Notes: generated by a model from the sequence alone, not told the origin. A stretch of DNA of 64,000 nucleotides from Ursus arctos (GCF_023065955.2 NW_026622963.1:11725001-11789000), one strand, 5' to 3'; positions 46,430 to 59,190 are shown, counted from the first letter of the stretch. Numbers and translations are program-made.

Positions 46430-46800
46430 GACCTTTCTCTTTTTCCCACACCTCACATGCAGCCCAGCAGCAAATAATGTTAGCCTTCATTTAAAATATA
46501 TTCAGAATTTGACTATGTCTCTCTAACTTCACTGTTTCCCCTGAACCAATCCTTTGTCATCTCTCGCCTGAACTACTGCAGTAGCTCTGTGACTAGTATC
46601 CTTGTCTCTGCCCTTGCCTCCTTGCAGTCTGTTCCAAATACTCTAGCCAGAGTATTAAAATGTAAGTTAGATCATGTCACTTCTCTTCTCAAAACCTCAG
46701 GTTTCCTCTTCCCACATATACCCATACACCTGTCTCCTTATCTCGTTCTGGTCTTTGCTCAAATGTTCCCCTTTTGCTGAGGCTGTCCTCAAGAGCTTGA
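46430..46800 (-). repeat. Ancient repeat, same family as 42.8-43.8 kb, reverse
   Basis: Reverse-oriented phrases: 'tctcgcctgaactactgcag', 'ttagatcatgtcacttctct', 'ctttgctcaaatgttcccct'. Each is the complement of a landmark expected in the plus copy's family. Diverged; boundaries approximate. Confidence 0.55.
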
Positions 46801-46935
46801 CTTTTGTTTTATTTGTTTTTTAAACATAAGTAGTGGTAACCTATTAAAATCTTAAAATTATAGGAAAAAATGCCTATAATTCTGTTGCTAATATTTTGAC
46901 ACACACACACGCGTATATATAGATTGATGATTGAT

Positions 46936-47134
46936 CAATGGAGAATAAGTCTACAGATATAGGTAGGTATGTATAAAAAGGTTATATATACACACACATA
47001 TATATAGATTATATACACACACACACGTATATATAGATATATATCAATCTATATATACGTGTGTGTGTGTGTGTGTGTGTGTGTATAACCTTTTTATACA
47101 CACCTACCTTTATCTGTAGACTTATTCTTCATTG
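46936..47134. repeat. Long inverted repeat (hairpin), ~199 bp
   Basis: Outer arms 46936-46985 and 47085-47134 are reverse complements over 50 bp with three mismatches (share gaataagtctacagata and gtataaaaaggttat). The inner arms 47025-47038 and 47047-47060 are a perfect 14-bp match around an 8-base loop. Between them one arm carries CA/TA repeats and the other TG repeats, differing in length. The whole can fold into one long hairpin or cruciform. Confidence 0.95.
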
Positions 47135-47149
47135 CAGTATGATTTATTT

Positions 47150-49260
47150 AAGTGAAATGTAGAGGTATCCAGTATGGCTTATTGACTTTTGACAAATCTC
47201 GATACTCATCCATACTCCTTCAGAATTGTCTTTGTGCCTCTTTCCAAGTCAGTTGCTTACCACTCTGGCCCTTGGTAATCACTGACCTGCTTTCTGTCAT
47301 TATAGATTACTTTTTCCTGTTCAGGAAAGGCATTCAAATGAAATCAAACTCCCTTGTGGCTGGTTTCTTTAAGTGTACTGTTTTTGAGATATATCAGTGT
47401 TGTTGCGTGTAGGTAGTTTGAGTCTTTTTATCGTACATATGCACTGTGTGCATATCCTACAATTTTTATTTATTCATCTGTTGATAGACTTTTGGGTTTC
47501 CAGTTTTTGGCATTTATAAATTAAGCTCCCCTCAAGTCCTTGAGTGTATATGTGTTTTCATTTCTCCTGGGTAAATACCTCTAAGTGGAATACAACACCA
47601 TTTTCTGTAGTGGTTGTACTCTTACACTCCTGTCAGCAGTATGTGGGAGTTCCAGTTGCTCCACAGTCTTGCCAGTACACACTTGATATTGTTAGTTTTT
47701 AAACTTGTAGCCTATTTCAGCAGGAGTGTCATAGTATCTCAATGTGGTTCTAATTTGCATTTTCCTAGTGACATAATATATATTGAGCATCTTTTCATGT
47801 GCACTTTAACCATTCAGTATCTTTCTTTATGAAGTGCCTGTTGAAGGTTTTTGCCTATTTTAAAAGTTGAGTTGTCACCTTACTTTTGAGTTGTTTATAT
47901 ATTCTCACTACAAAGTTCATTGTCAGATAGGTGTATTGCAAATTCGTTCTTGCAGTCTGGAAATTGCCTATTACATTTTCTTGAAGACAGCCTTTGATAA
48001 GCAAAGGTTTTTACTTGTGATGATGTTTATTTTGGGTTTTTGGGTTCTAAGAGGTCTCTGAACAAAGGTTAAAAATCCTTCTGTATTTTTTTCTAGAAGC
48101 TTTGTAAGTTTTAGTTTTGCATTTAGGCTCATGATTCACCTCAAATAAATTAATGGGTATCATATGAAGCATTGGTGCAAGTTTATTTTTCCATATAGGT
48201 AACCAGTTGTTCCAACATTATTAGCTGAAAAGGTTTCTTTTTCCATTATACTGTTAGCAGTTTGGGTAAAAAAAGAAAGGAACCTTCCCTTTGTTTGTGA
48301 GTCTGTTTCTGGACTGTTCTATTCTTTTATTTTAAAAAATAGAAAAAAATTGATAAAAAATAGAAATCAGTCTCTGAAGTGTAGATCCATTTATGGACTC
48401 TGTGGTCAGTTCATTAACTTTGATACATTCATCTGTCTTCAAACTGTCTTGATTACCATGGTTTTATAGTAAGTCTTGAAATAAAGTACAAGTCCTCCAA
48501 CTTTGTTTTCTTTTTTGAGACTTCTGTTTTTCCAAGGGTCTTTTGTTTTCACATAAATATTAGGATCAGTTTTTAGTTTCTAAAATAAGAAAGCTGGTTA
48601 GGATTTTGATTGGGGTTGCATTGAATCTACAGATCAGCTTAGGAAAAATTGACATCTATCTGATAGTATTGGGTCCTCCACCATGATTAAGGTGTTTGGC
48701 TTCTTTAATTACTAGTAATATTCTGTAATGTTCAGTGTAGAAGTTTTACAACTATATTACTAAATTTGTCCCTAGCATTTTTAGTTTTTTGATGCTATTG
48801 AAAATAATTTTACTTCATTTTTTTGTTATTGTTAGTACATAGAAACAATTGATATTTGCATATTAATATACTGGGACCTTGCCATATTGACTAATGCGCT
48901 CTAATAGTTTTGTGAATTTATAAGATTTATGTACATAAACATATCTAAGAATAAAAACAGTTTTGTTTTATTCATTATATACTCTTTACTTCTTTTCATT
49001 CGCTATTGCACTGCATTGCATCTTTGGCAAAATTTTGAACAGAAGTGTTGGTCCTGTTCTTAGGGAGAGAGCAATTAGTTTTTCACATTAAGGTATTGTG
49101 TTAGCTGTCGTTTTATGTAGATGCCCCTTATCAGGTTGAGGCAGCTTTTTTTATTCTTAGTTTCCTGAGATCTTTTTTCATAGATTCATCTTTCAGATTT
49201 TCAAAAGCCTTTTTGCCTCTATTGAAATGTGCCCTTTAATTTTATCAATGAAGTTCATTA
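47150..49260 (-). mobile_element. Very old L1, ORF2 3' half, decayed
   Basis: Reverse-orientation L1 landmarks in order: 'atctcaatgtggttctaatt', 'gagcatcttttcatgtgcac', 'tgaagtgcctgttgaaggtt', 'gttccaacattattagctga', then 'ggattttgattggggttgca' and the reverse-transcriptase part near 49.1 kb. No open frame of note. Older family than the others. Confidence 0.75.
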
Positions 49261-49261
49261 T

Positions 49262-49927
49262 ATTGATTTTTATAATAGTTTTATTGAGATATTCACATCT
49301 TGTACAATTCACATATGAAAACTATACACCTCTATATTGATTATTGAGGTATAATTGACATACAACATTATATTATTTTCAGGTGTACAACATAATGATT
49401 TGATGTTTTTATATATTGTGAAGTGATCACCGTGGTTAGTCATTAACATCTGTCACCATACATAGCTATAGAATTGTTTTATTTTTTCTTTAAGATTTAC
49501 TCAGCAACTTTCAAATATACAGTGCAGTATTATCAACTATAGTTGCCGTGCTGTACATTACATCCCATGACATTTATTTTATAACTGGAAGTTCTTTTTG
49601 AGTCTCTTCTACCATTTTGCCTTTCCTCATCTGGCAACCACAAATCTGTTCTTCGTCTGTGAGCTTGGTTGTTTATTTGTTTTTGCTTTTGGTTTTTTTT
49701 TTACTTTTTTTTTTTTTTTTTTTTGGTTAACAAAATGAGATCATACGGTGTTCGTCTGACTTATTTCACTAAACATAATGCTCTCAAAGTCTGTCCATAT
49801 TGTTGCAAATGGCAGTTTGCATTGGTATATGACGTTCTGGAAAAGGCAGACCTATAAAGACAGCAAAAACATGTGTGGTTGCCAGGGGTTGGGTGGAGGG
49901 AGAGATAAATAGAACAAAGAGGATTTT
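49262..49927. mobile_element. Old L1 3'UTR fragments, both orientations
   Basis: 49320-49805 is a reverse-orientation L1 3' end ('gaggtataattgacatacaa', 'ggtgtacaacataatgattt', 'ctgacttatttcactaaaca') with a T run at 49698-49724. 49830-49927 reads forward as another L1 3'UTR ('gtggttgccaggggttgggt'). The younger L1 begins at about 49928. Confidence 0.6.
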
Positions 49928-50284
49928 TAGGAGTTAAGATGGCGGAGGAATAGGGGTCCCCATTTTCAGCTGGTCCCCTGAGTCGAGCTGGATAGGTACC
50001 AGACCATCCTGAACAGCCACAGAATCAGCCTGAGACGCAGGAAGATACATCTGGATCTATACAAATGAATATCTCCAGCGTTGAGTTTTGAGGTATGAAG
50101 CGGGGAGCTGTGAATCTGCACACAGATATCGGAAGATAAACGGAAGGGGAAGGGAGCTGCTGCGCTCGGGCACCGGGAAGCAGTAGCCACCTGCACTGGG
50201 GAGCGGGCCGGACTCGCAGACCTGCACCCGCGAGAGAGCAGACTGAGGCCATGAGCCTGGGAATGTGCGTGGGACAAGACTGAA

Positions 50285-50512
50285 AACTGGAACTCTGGAG
50301 CGCACACTCGAACTAGACTGATACCGGGAGCTCGGGAACGCACGTGTATCCAAACTGACAACCAGAGCTCCGGAGTGCACACTCGAACTAGACTGAATCC
50401 AAGAGCTTGGGAGCGCATGCACGCATCCTGACTGAAAAACGGAGCTCTGGAACGCTCACTGGAACCGGACTGATACCGGGAGCTAGGGAGCGTGCGCGGG
50501 AACTGGGGGTAG
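50285..50512 (+). repeat. Three-copy ~75-bp tandem repeat in L1 5'UTR
   Basis: Units begin with ctctggagcgcacactcg (50293), ctccggagtgcacactcg (50368) and ctctggaacgctcactgg (50445), each followed by an 'aactagactga' or 'accggactga' block and a 'gggagct' block. Differs from the 177-bp/46-bp arrangement of the intact L1's leader. Confidence 0.88.
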
Positions 50513-51009
50513 CTGGCGGTGTTAAAAACATAAAGGACAGAGTCATGCCAGCCCTGGAAGCAAGGGCTGGGACACCGATGTGGGGTGCACAACCCAGGAC
50601 GCTGCAGGGTTTTTAGTAGCACCAACAGAAACAGAGTTAAAGAGGCCAAGAGAGCTCAGTGGAGGGCAGACTGCGATCTCTCTGTTCAGAGACAGAGGCT
50701 AGGATTCTGCAACTGCTGCTCTGACTCTCAGAAGAGTCACAGAAAACCGCCAGGGAAAACCTCCAGAGAATGAAAGCCTGGAAATACCAGCTCACATTGT
50801 GCCAATCCCCATACCCCCTCGCAGGGGACAGGGAGATTCTACCCAAACAGGGATGCCTGAATATCATTGTGGCAGGCCCCTCCTCCAGAAGGCAGGCTGA
50901 AAAATCAAAAACCCCACATCCCTAAAGTCCCTATAAAGCAAGCGCGTACCGCCTGGGTCCTGGTCAATAATTTGGGCTCTGGGCAACCCCGCAACCTCTC
51001 CTCATCAGA

Positions 51010-51913
51010 ATGATGAGAAGGAGAAATCCCCCCCAGCAAAGAAAAGACAATGAGTCTGTGGCCTCTGCCACAGAACTGATGGATACGGATATAACCGAAT
51101 TATCAGAAATGGAGTTCAGATTAACAATGGTCAAGATGATGTGTAGACTTGAAAAAAATATTAACAAAAATATTGAGAATATAGAATCTCTAAGGCCAGA
51201 AATGAGAGTGAATCAGGCAGAAATTAAAAATGCTATGAATCAAATGCAGTCAAAACTAGATGCTTTGATGGCCAGGGTGAATGAGGCAGAAGAATGAATT
51301 AGTGAATTGGAGGGTGGTATGGTAGAAGAGAAAGTTAAAACAGAAACTTGGCTCAAAAAAATCCAATCTCAAGAATGTAGGTTATGGGAGATTACTGACT
51401 CAGTGAAACTTTCCAATGTCAGACTCATCGACATCCCTGAGGGGGTGGAGAAAGAGAGGGGTCTAGAAGAGATACATGAACAAATTGTAGCTGAAAACTT
51501 CCCTAATCTAGCAAAGGAAACAAGCATTCGTGTCCAAGAGGCAGAGAGGACCCCTCCCAAGGTCAACCACGACAAACCTACGCCACGTCACGTCACATCA
51601 TAGGGCAATTCACAAATATTAGATCCAAGAATACAGTATTGAAAGCAGCCAGGGTGAAGAAATTTCTCATATACAGAGGCAAAAATATCAGAATTATGTC
51701 AGACCTCCTTACACAGACCTGGAATGAGAGGAAGGGCTGGCGGGGTATTTTTAAAGCTCTATCCGAGAAAAACATGCAGCCAAGGATCCTTTATCCAGCA
51801 AGGCTGTCATTCAGAATGGATGGAGAGATAAGGACCTTCCAGGATCGCCAACACTGACCAAATTCGTAACCATGAAAGCAGCCCTACAGGAGATATTAAG
51901 GGGGGTTCTATAA
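51010..51913 (+). pseudogene. L1 ORF1, broken
   Basis: Frame opens MMRRRNPPQQRKDNE and follows the ORF1 of the intact L1. An in-frame stop follows the coiled-coil NEAEE at 51297, and the frame is lost again after PTPRHV near 51600, where the tail continues in another frame (KAARVKKFLIYRG, 51639-51857). The end corresponds to LQEILRGVL before 51913. At least two disabling changes. Confidence 0.9.
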
Positions 51914-51985
51914 AAGTAAAATGGCCCCAAGAGTGATACAGAACAGAAATTTACAATCTATAGAAACAAAGACTTTACAGGCAAC

Positions 51986-54900
51986 ATGGCATCATTCAAA
52001 TCATATCTCTCAAAAATCACTCTCAATGTAAATGGCCTGCATGCTCCCATAAATGCCACAGGGTTGCAGATTGGATAAAAAGACATGACCCATCCATTTG
52101 CTGTCTACAAGAGACCCATCTTGAACCTAAAGATACAGCCAGCCTGAACGTGAAGGCATGGAAAACCATTTTTCATGCCAATGGACCTCAAAAGAAAGCT
52201 GGCGTAGCAATTCTCATATCAGACAGATTAGATTTTAAACTAAAGACTGTAGTTAGAGATACAGAAGGACACTACATTATTCTTAAAGGATGTATCCAAC
52301 AAGTGGATATGACAATTATAAATATTTACGCCCCCAACAGGGGAGCAGCAAGATACACAAGCCTACTCTTAACCAGAATAAAGAGACATATATATAAAAA
52401 TACGTTAATAGTAGGGGACCTCAACACTCCACTATCAGCAATAGACAGATCACCTAAGCAGAAAATCAACAAAGAAACAAGAGCTTTGAATGACATACTA
52501 GACCAGATGGACCTCATAGATATATACAGAACACTACACCCCAGAACCAAAGAATACTCATTCCTTTCGAATACACATGTAACATTCTCCAAGTAGACCA
52601 TATAGTTGCTCACAAAACAGGTCTCAACTGATACCAAAAGACTGAAATTATTCCCTGCATATTCTCAGACCATATTGCTTTGAAATTGGAACTCAATCAC
52701 AAGGAAAAATTTGGAAGAAACTCAAAACACTTGGAAACCGAGAACCATCCTGCCCAAGAATGATTGGGTAAATCAGGAAATTAAAATCAATTTAAACAAT
52801 TTATGGAGACCAACGAGAATGAAATCAACGGTCCAAAACCTATGGGACACTGCAAAGGCAGTCGTAAGGGGAAAATACATAGCCATGCAAGCCTCATTCA
52901 AAAGAATAGAAAAATCTAAAATGCAGTTTTTATATTCTCACCTCAAGAAGCTGGAGCTGGAACAGAAGAACAGGCCTAACCCATGTGTGAGAAAGCAGTT
53001 GATCAAGATTAGAGCAGAGGTCAATGAATTAGAAACCAGGAGCACAGTAGAACAGATCAACAGAACTAGAAGCTGGTTCTTGAAAGAATAAATAAGATCG
53101 ATAAGCCCCTGGCAATACTTATTCAAGAGAATAGAGAAAGGACCGAAATTAATAAAATTATGAATGAAAAGGGAGAGGTCACAACCAACACCAATGAAAT
53201 AGGAAGGATCAGTAGAAACTTTTATCAACAACTTTATGCCAATAAATTAAATAACCTGGAAGAAGTGGATGCCTTCCTGGAAACCTATAAACTACCAAGA
53301 CTGAAACAGGAAGAAATTGATTTTTTAAACAGTCCGATTAATTATGAAGAGATTGAAGCAGTGATCAAAAACCTCCCAAAAGGGGCGCCTGGGTGGCACA
53401 GCGGTTAAGCGTCTGCCTTCGGCTCAGGGCGTGATCCCAGCGTTATGGGATCGAGCCCCACATCAGGCTCCTCTGCTGTGAGCCTGCTTCTTCCTCTCCC
53501 ACTCCCCCTGCTTGTGTTCCCTCTCTCGCTGGCTGTCTCTATCTGTGTTAAATAAATAAATAAAATCTTTAAAAAAAAAAAAAAAAAAACCTCCCAAAAA
53601 ATGAGTCCAGGGCCTGACGGATTCCCTGGGGAATTCTAGCAAACATTCAAAGAAGAAATAATACCTATTCTCCTGAAGCTGTTTCAAAAAATGGACACAG
53701 AAGGAAAACTACCAAACTCATTCTATGAGGCCAGTATTACCTTAATCCTCAAACGAGGCAAAGACCCCATCAAAAAGGAAATTACAGACTGATGTCCCTG
53801 ATGAATATGGATGCCAAAATTCTCAACAAGATCCTAGCTAATAGGATCCAACAGTACCTTAAAAGAATTATCCATCATGACCAAGTGGGATTCATCCCTG
53901 GGATGCAAGAGTGGTTCAACATTCGCAAATTGATCCATGTGATACATCATATCAACAGATAAGAGTCAAGAACCATATGACCCTCTCAATTCATGCAGAA
54001 AAAGCATTTGACAAAATACAGCACCCTTTCCTGATTAAAACCCTTCAGAGTGTAGGGATAGCGGGTACATTCCTCAATTTCATAAAAACCATCTATGAAA
54101 AGCCTACAGCAAATATCATTCTCAATGGGGAAAAGCTGGAAGCCTTTCGCTTAAGACCAGGAACACGACAAGGATGCCTACTTTCACCATTATTATTCAA
54201 CATAGTACTAGAAGTCTTTGCAGCAGCAATCAGACAGCAAAAAGGGATAAAAGGTATCCAAATCAGCAGAGAAGAAATCAAAGTGTCTCTCTTTGCAGAT
54301 GACATGATACTCTATATGGAAAACCCAAAAGAATCCACCCCCAAATTACTAGAACTTATAGAGCAATTCAGTAATGCGGCGGGATACAAAATCAATGCTC
54401 AGAAATCAGTTGCATTCCTATACACGAACAATGAGACTGAAGAAAGAAAAATTAGGGAATCCATTCCATTTACAATAGCACCAAAAATCATACAATATCT
54501 CGGAATTAACCAGAGACGTAAGGGAACTATATTCTAGAAACTATAAATCACTCTTGAGAGACATTGAAGAAGACACAAAAAGATGGAAAAAATATTCCAT
54601 GCTCATGGATCGGAATGTTTAACATAGTTAAAATGTCCATGCTACCCAGAGCAATCTACACTTTCAATGCCATCCCTATCAAAATACCAATGACATGTTT
54701 CAAAAAACTGGTACAAGCAGCCCTTAAATGTGTGGAACCAGAAAAGGCCCTGAATCACCAAGGAATTGACGGAAAGGAAAAACAAAGCTGAGGGCATCAC
54801 ATTGCCGGATTTCAAGTAATACTACAAAGCTGTGATCACAAAGACGACATGGTACTGGCACAAGAACCAGACACATAGACCAATGGAACAGAATAGAGAA

Positions 54901-56017
54901 CCCGGAAATGGACCCTCGGCTCCTTGGGCAACTAATTTTTGGCAAAGGAGGAAAAAACATCCAATGGAAAAAAGACAGTCTCTTCAATACATGGTGCCAG
55001 GAAAATTGGACAGCTACATGCAAAAGAATGAAACTTGACCACTCTCTCACACCATCCACAAGGATAAACTCCAAATGGTTGAAAGACCTCGATGTGAGAC
55101 AGGAATCCATGAAAATCATAGAGGAGAACATAGGCAGCAACCTCTTTGACATTGACCACGGCAACTGTTTTCATGACACATCTCCAAAGGCAAGAGAAAC
55201 AAACGATAAAATGAACTTCTGTGACTTCATCAAGATAAAAAGCTTCTGCACAGCCAAGGAAACAGTAAAAAAAAACTAAGAGGCAGCCCACGGAATGGAA
55301 GAAGATATTTGCAAATGACACTACAGGTAAAAGACTGGTATCCAAGATCTATAAAGAACTTCTCAAACTCAATACACGAGAAACAAATAAACAAATCATA
55401 AAATGGGAAGACGATATGAACAGACACTTTTCCAATGAAGACATACAAATGGCTAACAGACACATGAGAAAATGTTCAAAATCATTAGCCATCAGGGAAA
55501 TTCAAATCAAAACCACACTAAGATCCACCTTACTTCAGTTAGAATGACAAAAATTGACAAGGCAGGAAACAACAAATGTTGGAGAGGATGTGGTGAAAGG
55601 GAATCCCTCTTACATTGTTGGTGGGAGTGCAAGTTGGTACAGCCACTTTGGAAAACGGTGTGGAGGTCCCTTAAAAAGTTAAAAATTGAGCTACCCTATG
55701 ACCGAGCCATTGCACTACTGGGTATTTACCCCAAAGATACAGATGTAGTGAAGAGAAGGGCCAAATGCACCCCAATGTTCATAGCAGCATTGTCCACAAT
55801 AGCTAAATCGTGGAAGGAGCCGAAATGCCCTTCAACAGATGACTGGATTAAGAAGATGTGGTCCATATATACAATGAAATATTACTCAGCCATCAAAAAG
55901 AATGATTTCTCAACATTTGCAGGAACGTGGACCAGCCTGGAGGAGATAATGCTAAGTGAAATAAGTCAAGCAGAGAAAGACAACTATCATATGATTTCTC
56001 TCATCTATGGAACATAA
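51986..56017 (+). pseudogene. L1 ORF2, broken and split by a SINE
   Basis: Recognisable ORF2 from ATG at 51986 to the LIYGT stop at 56017. Early stop(s) precede the open endonuclease piece (52150-52596: NIYAPNRG and GDLNTPL present). Further pieces are 52711-53091 and 53160-53381. The SINE at 53382-53584 interrupts after KNLPK. The RT piece 53911-54537 keeps [11 protein letters not shown]-terminal pieces are 54908-55279 and 55472-56017 with the [18 protein letters not shown] cysteine motif. Several frameshifts; non-functional. Confidence 0.92.
53382..53584 (+). mobile_element. Carnivore SINE, young-looking, in L1 ORF2
   Basis: Head 'ggggcgcctgggtggcacag', 'gggatcgagccccacatcag', tail 'taaataaataaataaaatct' and an A run of about 20. 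Perfect 15-bp duplication aaaaacctcccaaaa at 53367-53381 and 53585-53599. Long pure A tail and intact duplication suggest recent insertion. Confidence 0.96.
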
Positions 56018-56339
56018 GAACTAGGATGATCAGTAGGGGAAGAAAGGGATAAAGAAAGGGGGGGTAATCAGAAGGGGGAATGAAACATGAGAGACTATGG
56101 ACTATGAGAAACAAACTGAGGACTTCAGAGGGGAGGGGGGTGGGGGAATGGGATAGACCGGTGATGGGTAGTAAAGAGGGCACGTATTGCATGGTGCACT
56201 GGGTGTTATACAGAACTAATGAATCATTGAGCCTTACATTGGAAACCGGGGATGTACTGTATGGTGACTAACATAATATAATAAAAAATCATTAAAAAAA
56301 AATAATAAAAAAAAATAAAATCTACAAAGCTCCTAAAAA

Positions 56340-57160
56340 AAAAAAAGTTATAAAAAAATAAAATTGTCCACTGAATTTTTCATTTCATATGTTTTATTTT
56401 ACATCTCTCTGTGTCCCTTTTGGTTATTTATTATGGTTTCAGTTTATCTATTTCTAATTCTGATTTGTTCTTTTTTATGTTTATGGTTTCCTTTACTTGC
56501 TTTAATATACTTATGAATTTATTTGGAGTCCATCATACTTGTAATTTCTCCATCTGAGATGGTTTATTGACTGATTTTTCTCCCAGATTCAAGTATTTTT
56601 CCTTTTACTTATGCCTAGTAATTTTGTTGCTACTATTTTTATTTTTATTTTTATTCTTTCCTTGGACAGTATGAACTCTATGTTATTGTATGTCTGGATT
56701 TTGTTGTTTTTCTTAATAGAATATGGAATTTTATTCCGTCATACAGGTTACATGCCTTGATTTTAAGTTTTCAGTAACCTTTAATTCTAGAGCTGGATTG
56801 GCACTACTCCTAAATGTTTGGCCTTTGTAAAGTCTCCACTGAATGACTGGAGAGTTCAATATATTTTTGTAATATAGCATTTGAAACTCAAACATCTCTC
56901 AGCTTTATGCAAGCTCTGGTAATTGTTCAGCTTACAGTTCTTCGGTAGTTGGTCTTTCCTCTGCTGTGGGAAGTCTTGCCATGCTCATTCATAGATTAAT
57001 ATGGCCAAAGACTTAAAAAGGACCTTTGGAGATTTCTGGACCTTTGTTGCACACATCCCTTCTCACTTTCTCTGTGCATAAATTCCAACTGTTTCCTTGT
57101 CTCACACTTACATCCTCTGTTTTGTTTACCTCTTTCCCCTCATATATAGCTGTTTGGAAA
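56340..57160 (-). mobile_element. Probable ancient L1 5'UTR sequence
   Basis: Reverse-orientation phrases reminiscent of ancient mammalian L1 leaders ('tatgcctagtaattttgttg', 'gtctggattttgttgttttt', 'ttctagagctggattggcac'). Heavily diverged; no coding frame. Limits are approximate. Confidence 0.4.
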
Positions 57161-59190
57161 GTGCCTTCAGGCAAAAAATGAAGTAGTCATGGGACCTAGT
57201 TAATTTGTTTCCTTTTGCTCAGGGATTACTGTCCTAGAATACTAGTTGTCTATACATGAAAATCAGTTATTCCATATGCTTTAGGAATTTTCATTGCTGT
57301 TCATAACAGAAAGTCCAGTATGATACTAGTTAGTCCATAGTGTCTAATCTAAAAACAAAATTGTCAAGCAACATTGTCAGCATTTCCCCAGTTCTTTTTG
57401 CTGTAGCCTTACCATCATTTAAAGTCCTATTTATTTAATTATTATTTACACATTGTTTTTCTCCCATTAGAATATGAACTTCATGAGGATTTTTATCTCT
57501 GTTGCTGGCACCCAGTGTGTTTTCAACAAACATTTGTTAAAAAGAATTAAATGAGATTGGAATGTGGAATTAGTGTTCATATCACTAGGATTTCTTTGGC
57601 TTTTTAAAAATGGATAAAAGAACTATGAGTATTGCTTTCATAAATTAGAATTCAATCTTGAGGCAGGATGGTCTGTCCCAGGTTTCATGGTATAGTTAGT
57701 GAAGGTAAGGCTGTAGGAACCTGATTCATGATGATGTAAAACCGGATAGTTGGTCTTCCTTTAGCCAGCGAGATGAGGGACACTGTCTAATGGCAAAGCC
57801 AGATTTAGCAGGTGGTTTATATTGTCGGTATGTGTTCTAAAACTAATTAGTGGGGTTCTGTATGACCTATACATGGATGAAGAACTGTGAGAGTTCTGAC
57901 ATTCAGGCAGATTTTCTTCTGAAAGAGGAGTCCATACAAGGAGTCAGAACTTTGCTACTGAAACTTAAGTGGAAAGGGTCCATCATTTGGCACAGAGGAC
58001 CAAGAAAAGCAAGACAGGCAGTAAAGCTCTAATCACTAGACTGAGTTTTAGGACAGAAACATGATGACATTAAGCAAGAAGCTAGATTTGTGGAACAGAT
58101 TGTCATTGATCTGGAGTTTGAATGAAGGTAAGAATGGAGTAAGGGAAAGAGCTGCAACATAGAGCAACTTTTGGATTCATAGATTTTTACTGTATATAGC
58201 CAGACCTGTGTCTGCAGTGTTGGCAGCTTGCATATCACCTTCAATGTCCAGTGGTAATCACTAGGCTAACAGAATCCTTATCTCTGAGAATAATTGACTT
58301 TCAAGAAGATGTTCTGAAATGATGCAAGGAGAGAAAATGAGAGAATGAGGAGTGTGTGTCTATATATATCTATAGATATAGGTATGTGTACATATAAATG
58401 AATATATGAGAAAAGAAAGTGAATAGCTATCTGTCCATGTATATATTTATATTTAGGTGTAAATTCAGATATAGATACACACACAGACATACACAGAGTG
58501 TACCTTGAATCTATGTTTGTTTGAGAATTGTATAGGGTTAAGCCTTGGCTTACAGTTGACCAGTGAGCCTGCATGGCCATGGAGACCTAAGTTGAGCAGA
58601 GTAGAGGCAGAGAAAGGACATAAGGACTAACAACTATTATAGGATTCTGACTTAGAACTTTAAGGTGAAACCTAATATTAAATCTAATTTCAAATCTGTT
58701 TTTTACACTCATTTTGAATCCTTTATATGTGTCTTAAGGAATCCATTCAACCCATTATTCAAATATTTGCACTATCTGCAAACAAAAGTGAATAGAACAT
58801 AATTTCTACCGTTGGGAAGTTTATAAGGTATTAATAGAGGTAAATTACATATAAATAACCTTTATATGAGACAATGTGTCCAAAGTAGCAGAAGAAAGTT
58901 ACAGATAAGTATTTAGGTGAATTTTAGGGACATAAACTTAGTTATGACTGAGTAGTCATGGAAGACTACATACGGTAATGATGGTGATTATAAAAAGAAA
59001 TATCTACAAACAAAAGGTGGCTCATATTTATTAAGCTTTTTGTTATGCCCCAGATATTGTCTTAGACTGGGAGTACCCATTTTAAGCAATATTAAAATAG
59101 TCTGTGAATGTTCATTGTGTTGGTAGTCAAAAGAGCAAAAATTTGATTAACAGTTTAGGTAGCCAGTAATAAGTAGAGTATGGTACATGA
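57161..59190. other. Intron, unique sequence
   Basis: 57440-57545 looks like an ancient L2-type tail ('gaatatgaacttcatgagga', 'acccagtgtgttttcaacaa'). 58350-58500 is a TATA/CACA simple patch. Small frames at 57850-58032 and 58278-58580 show no family resemblance. Confidence 0.5.

Larger units (their letters stand above)
49928..56335 (+). mobile_element. Near-full-length LINE-1, plus strand, inactive
   Basis: Starts with the family's 5' sequence AGGAGTTAAGATGGCGGAGG, then a 5'UTR (to 51009), broken ORF1 (51010-51913), broken ORF2 (51986-56017), 3'UTR and an A-rich end near 56280-56335. A SINE splits ORF2 at 53382-53584. No clear target duplication found. Orientation is opposite to the intact L1 at 12.7-19.1 kb. 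Confidence 0.93.

Noticed and set aside
49966..50649. 227-codon minus-strand ORF with repetitive Ser/Val/Arg phrases
   Set aside because: Antisense of the 75-bp tandem repeat in the L1 5'UTR; repetition comes from the DNA repeat.
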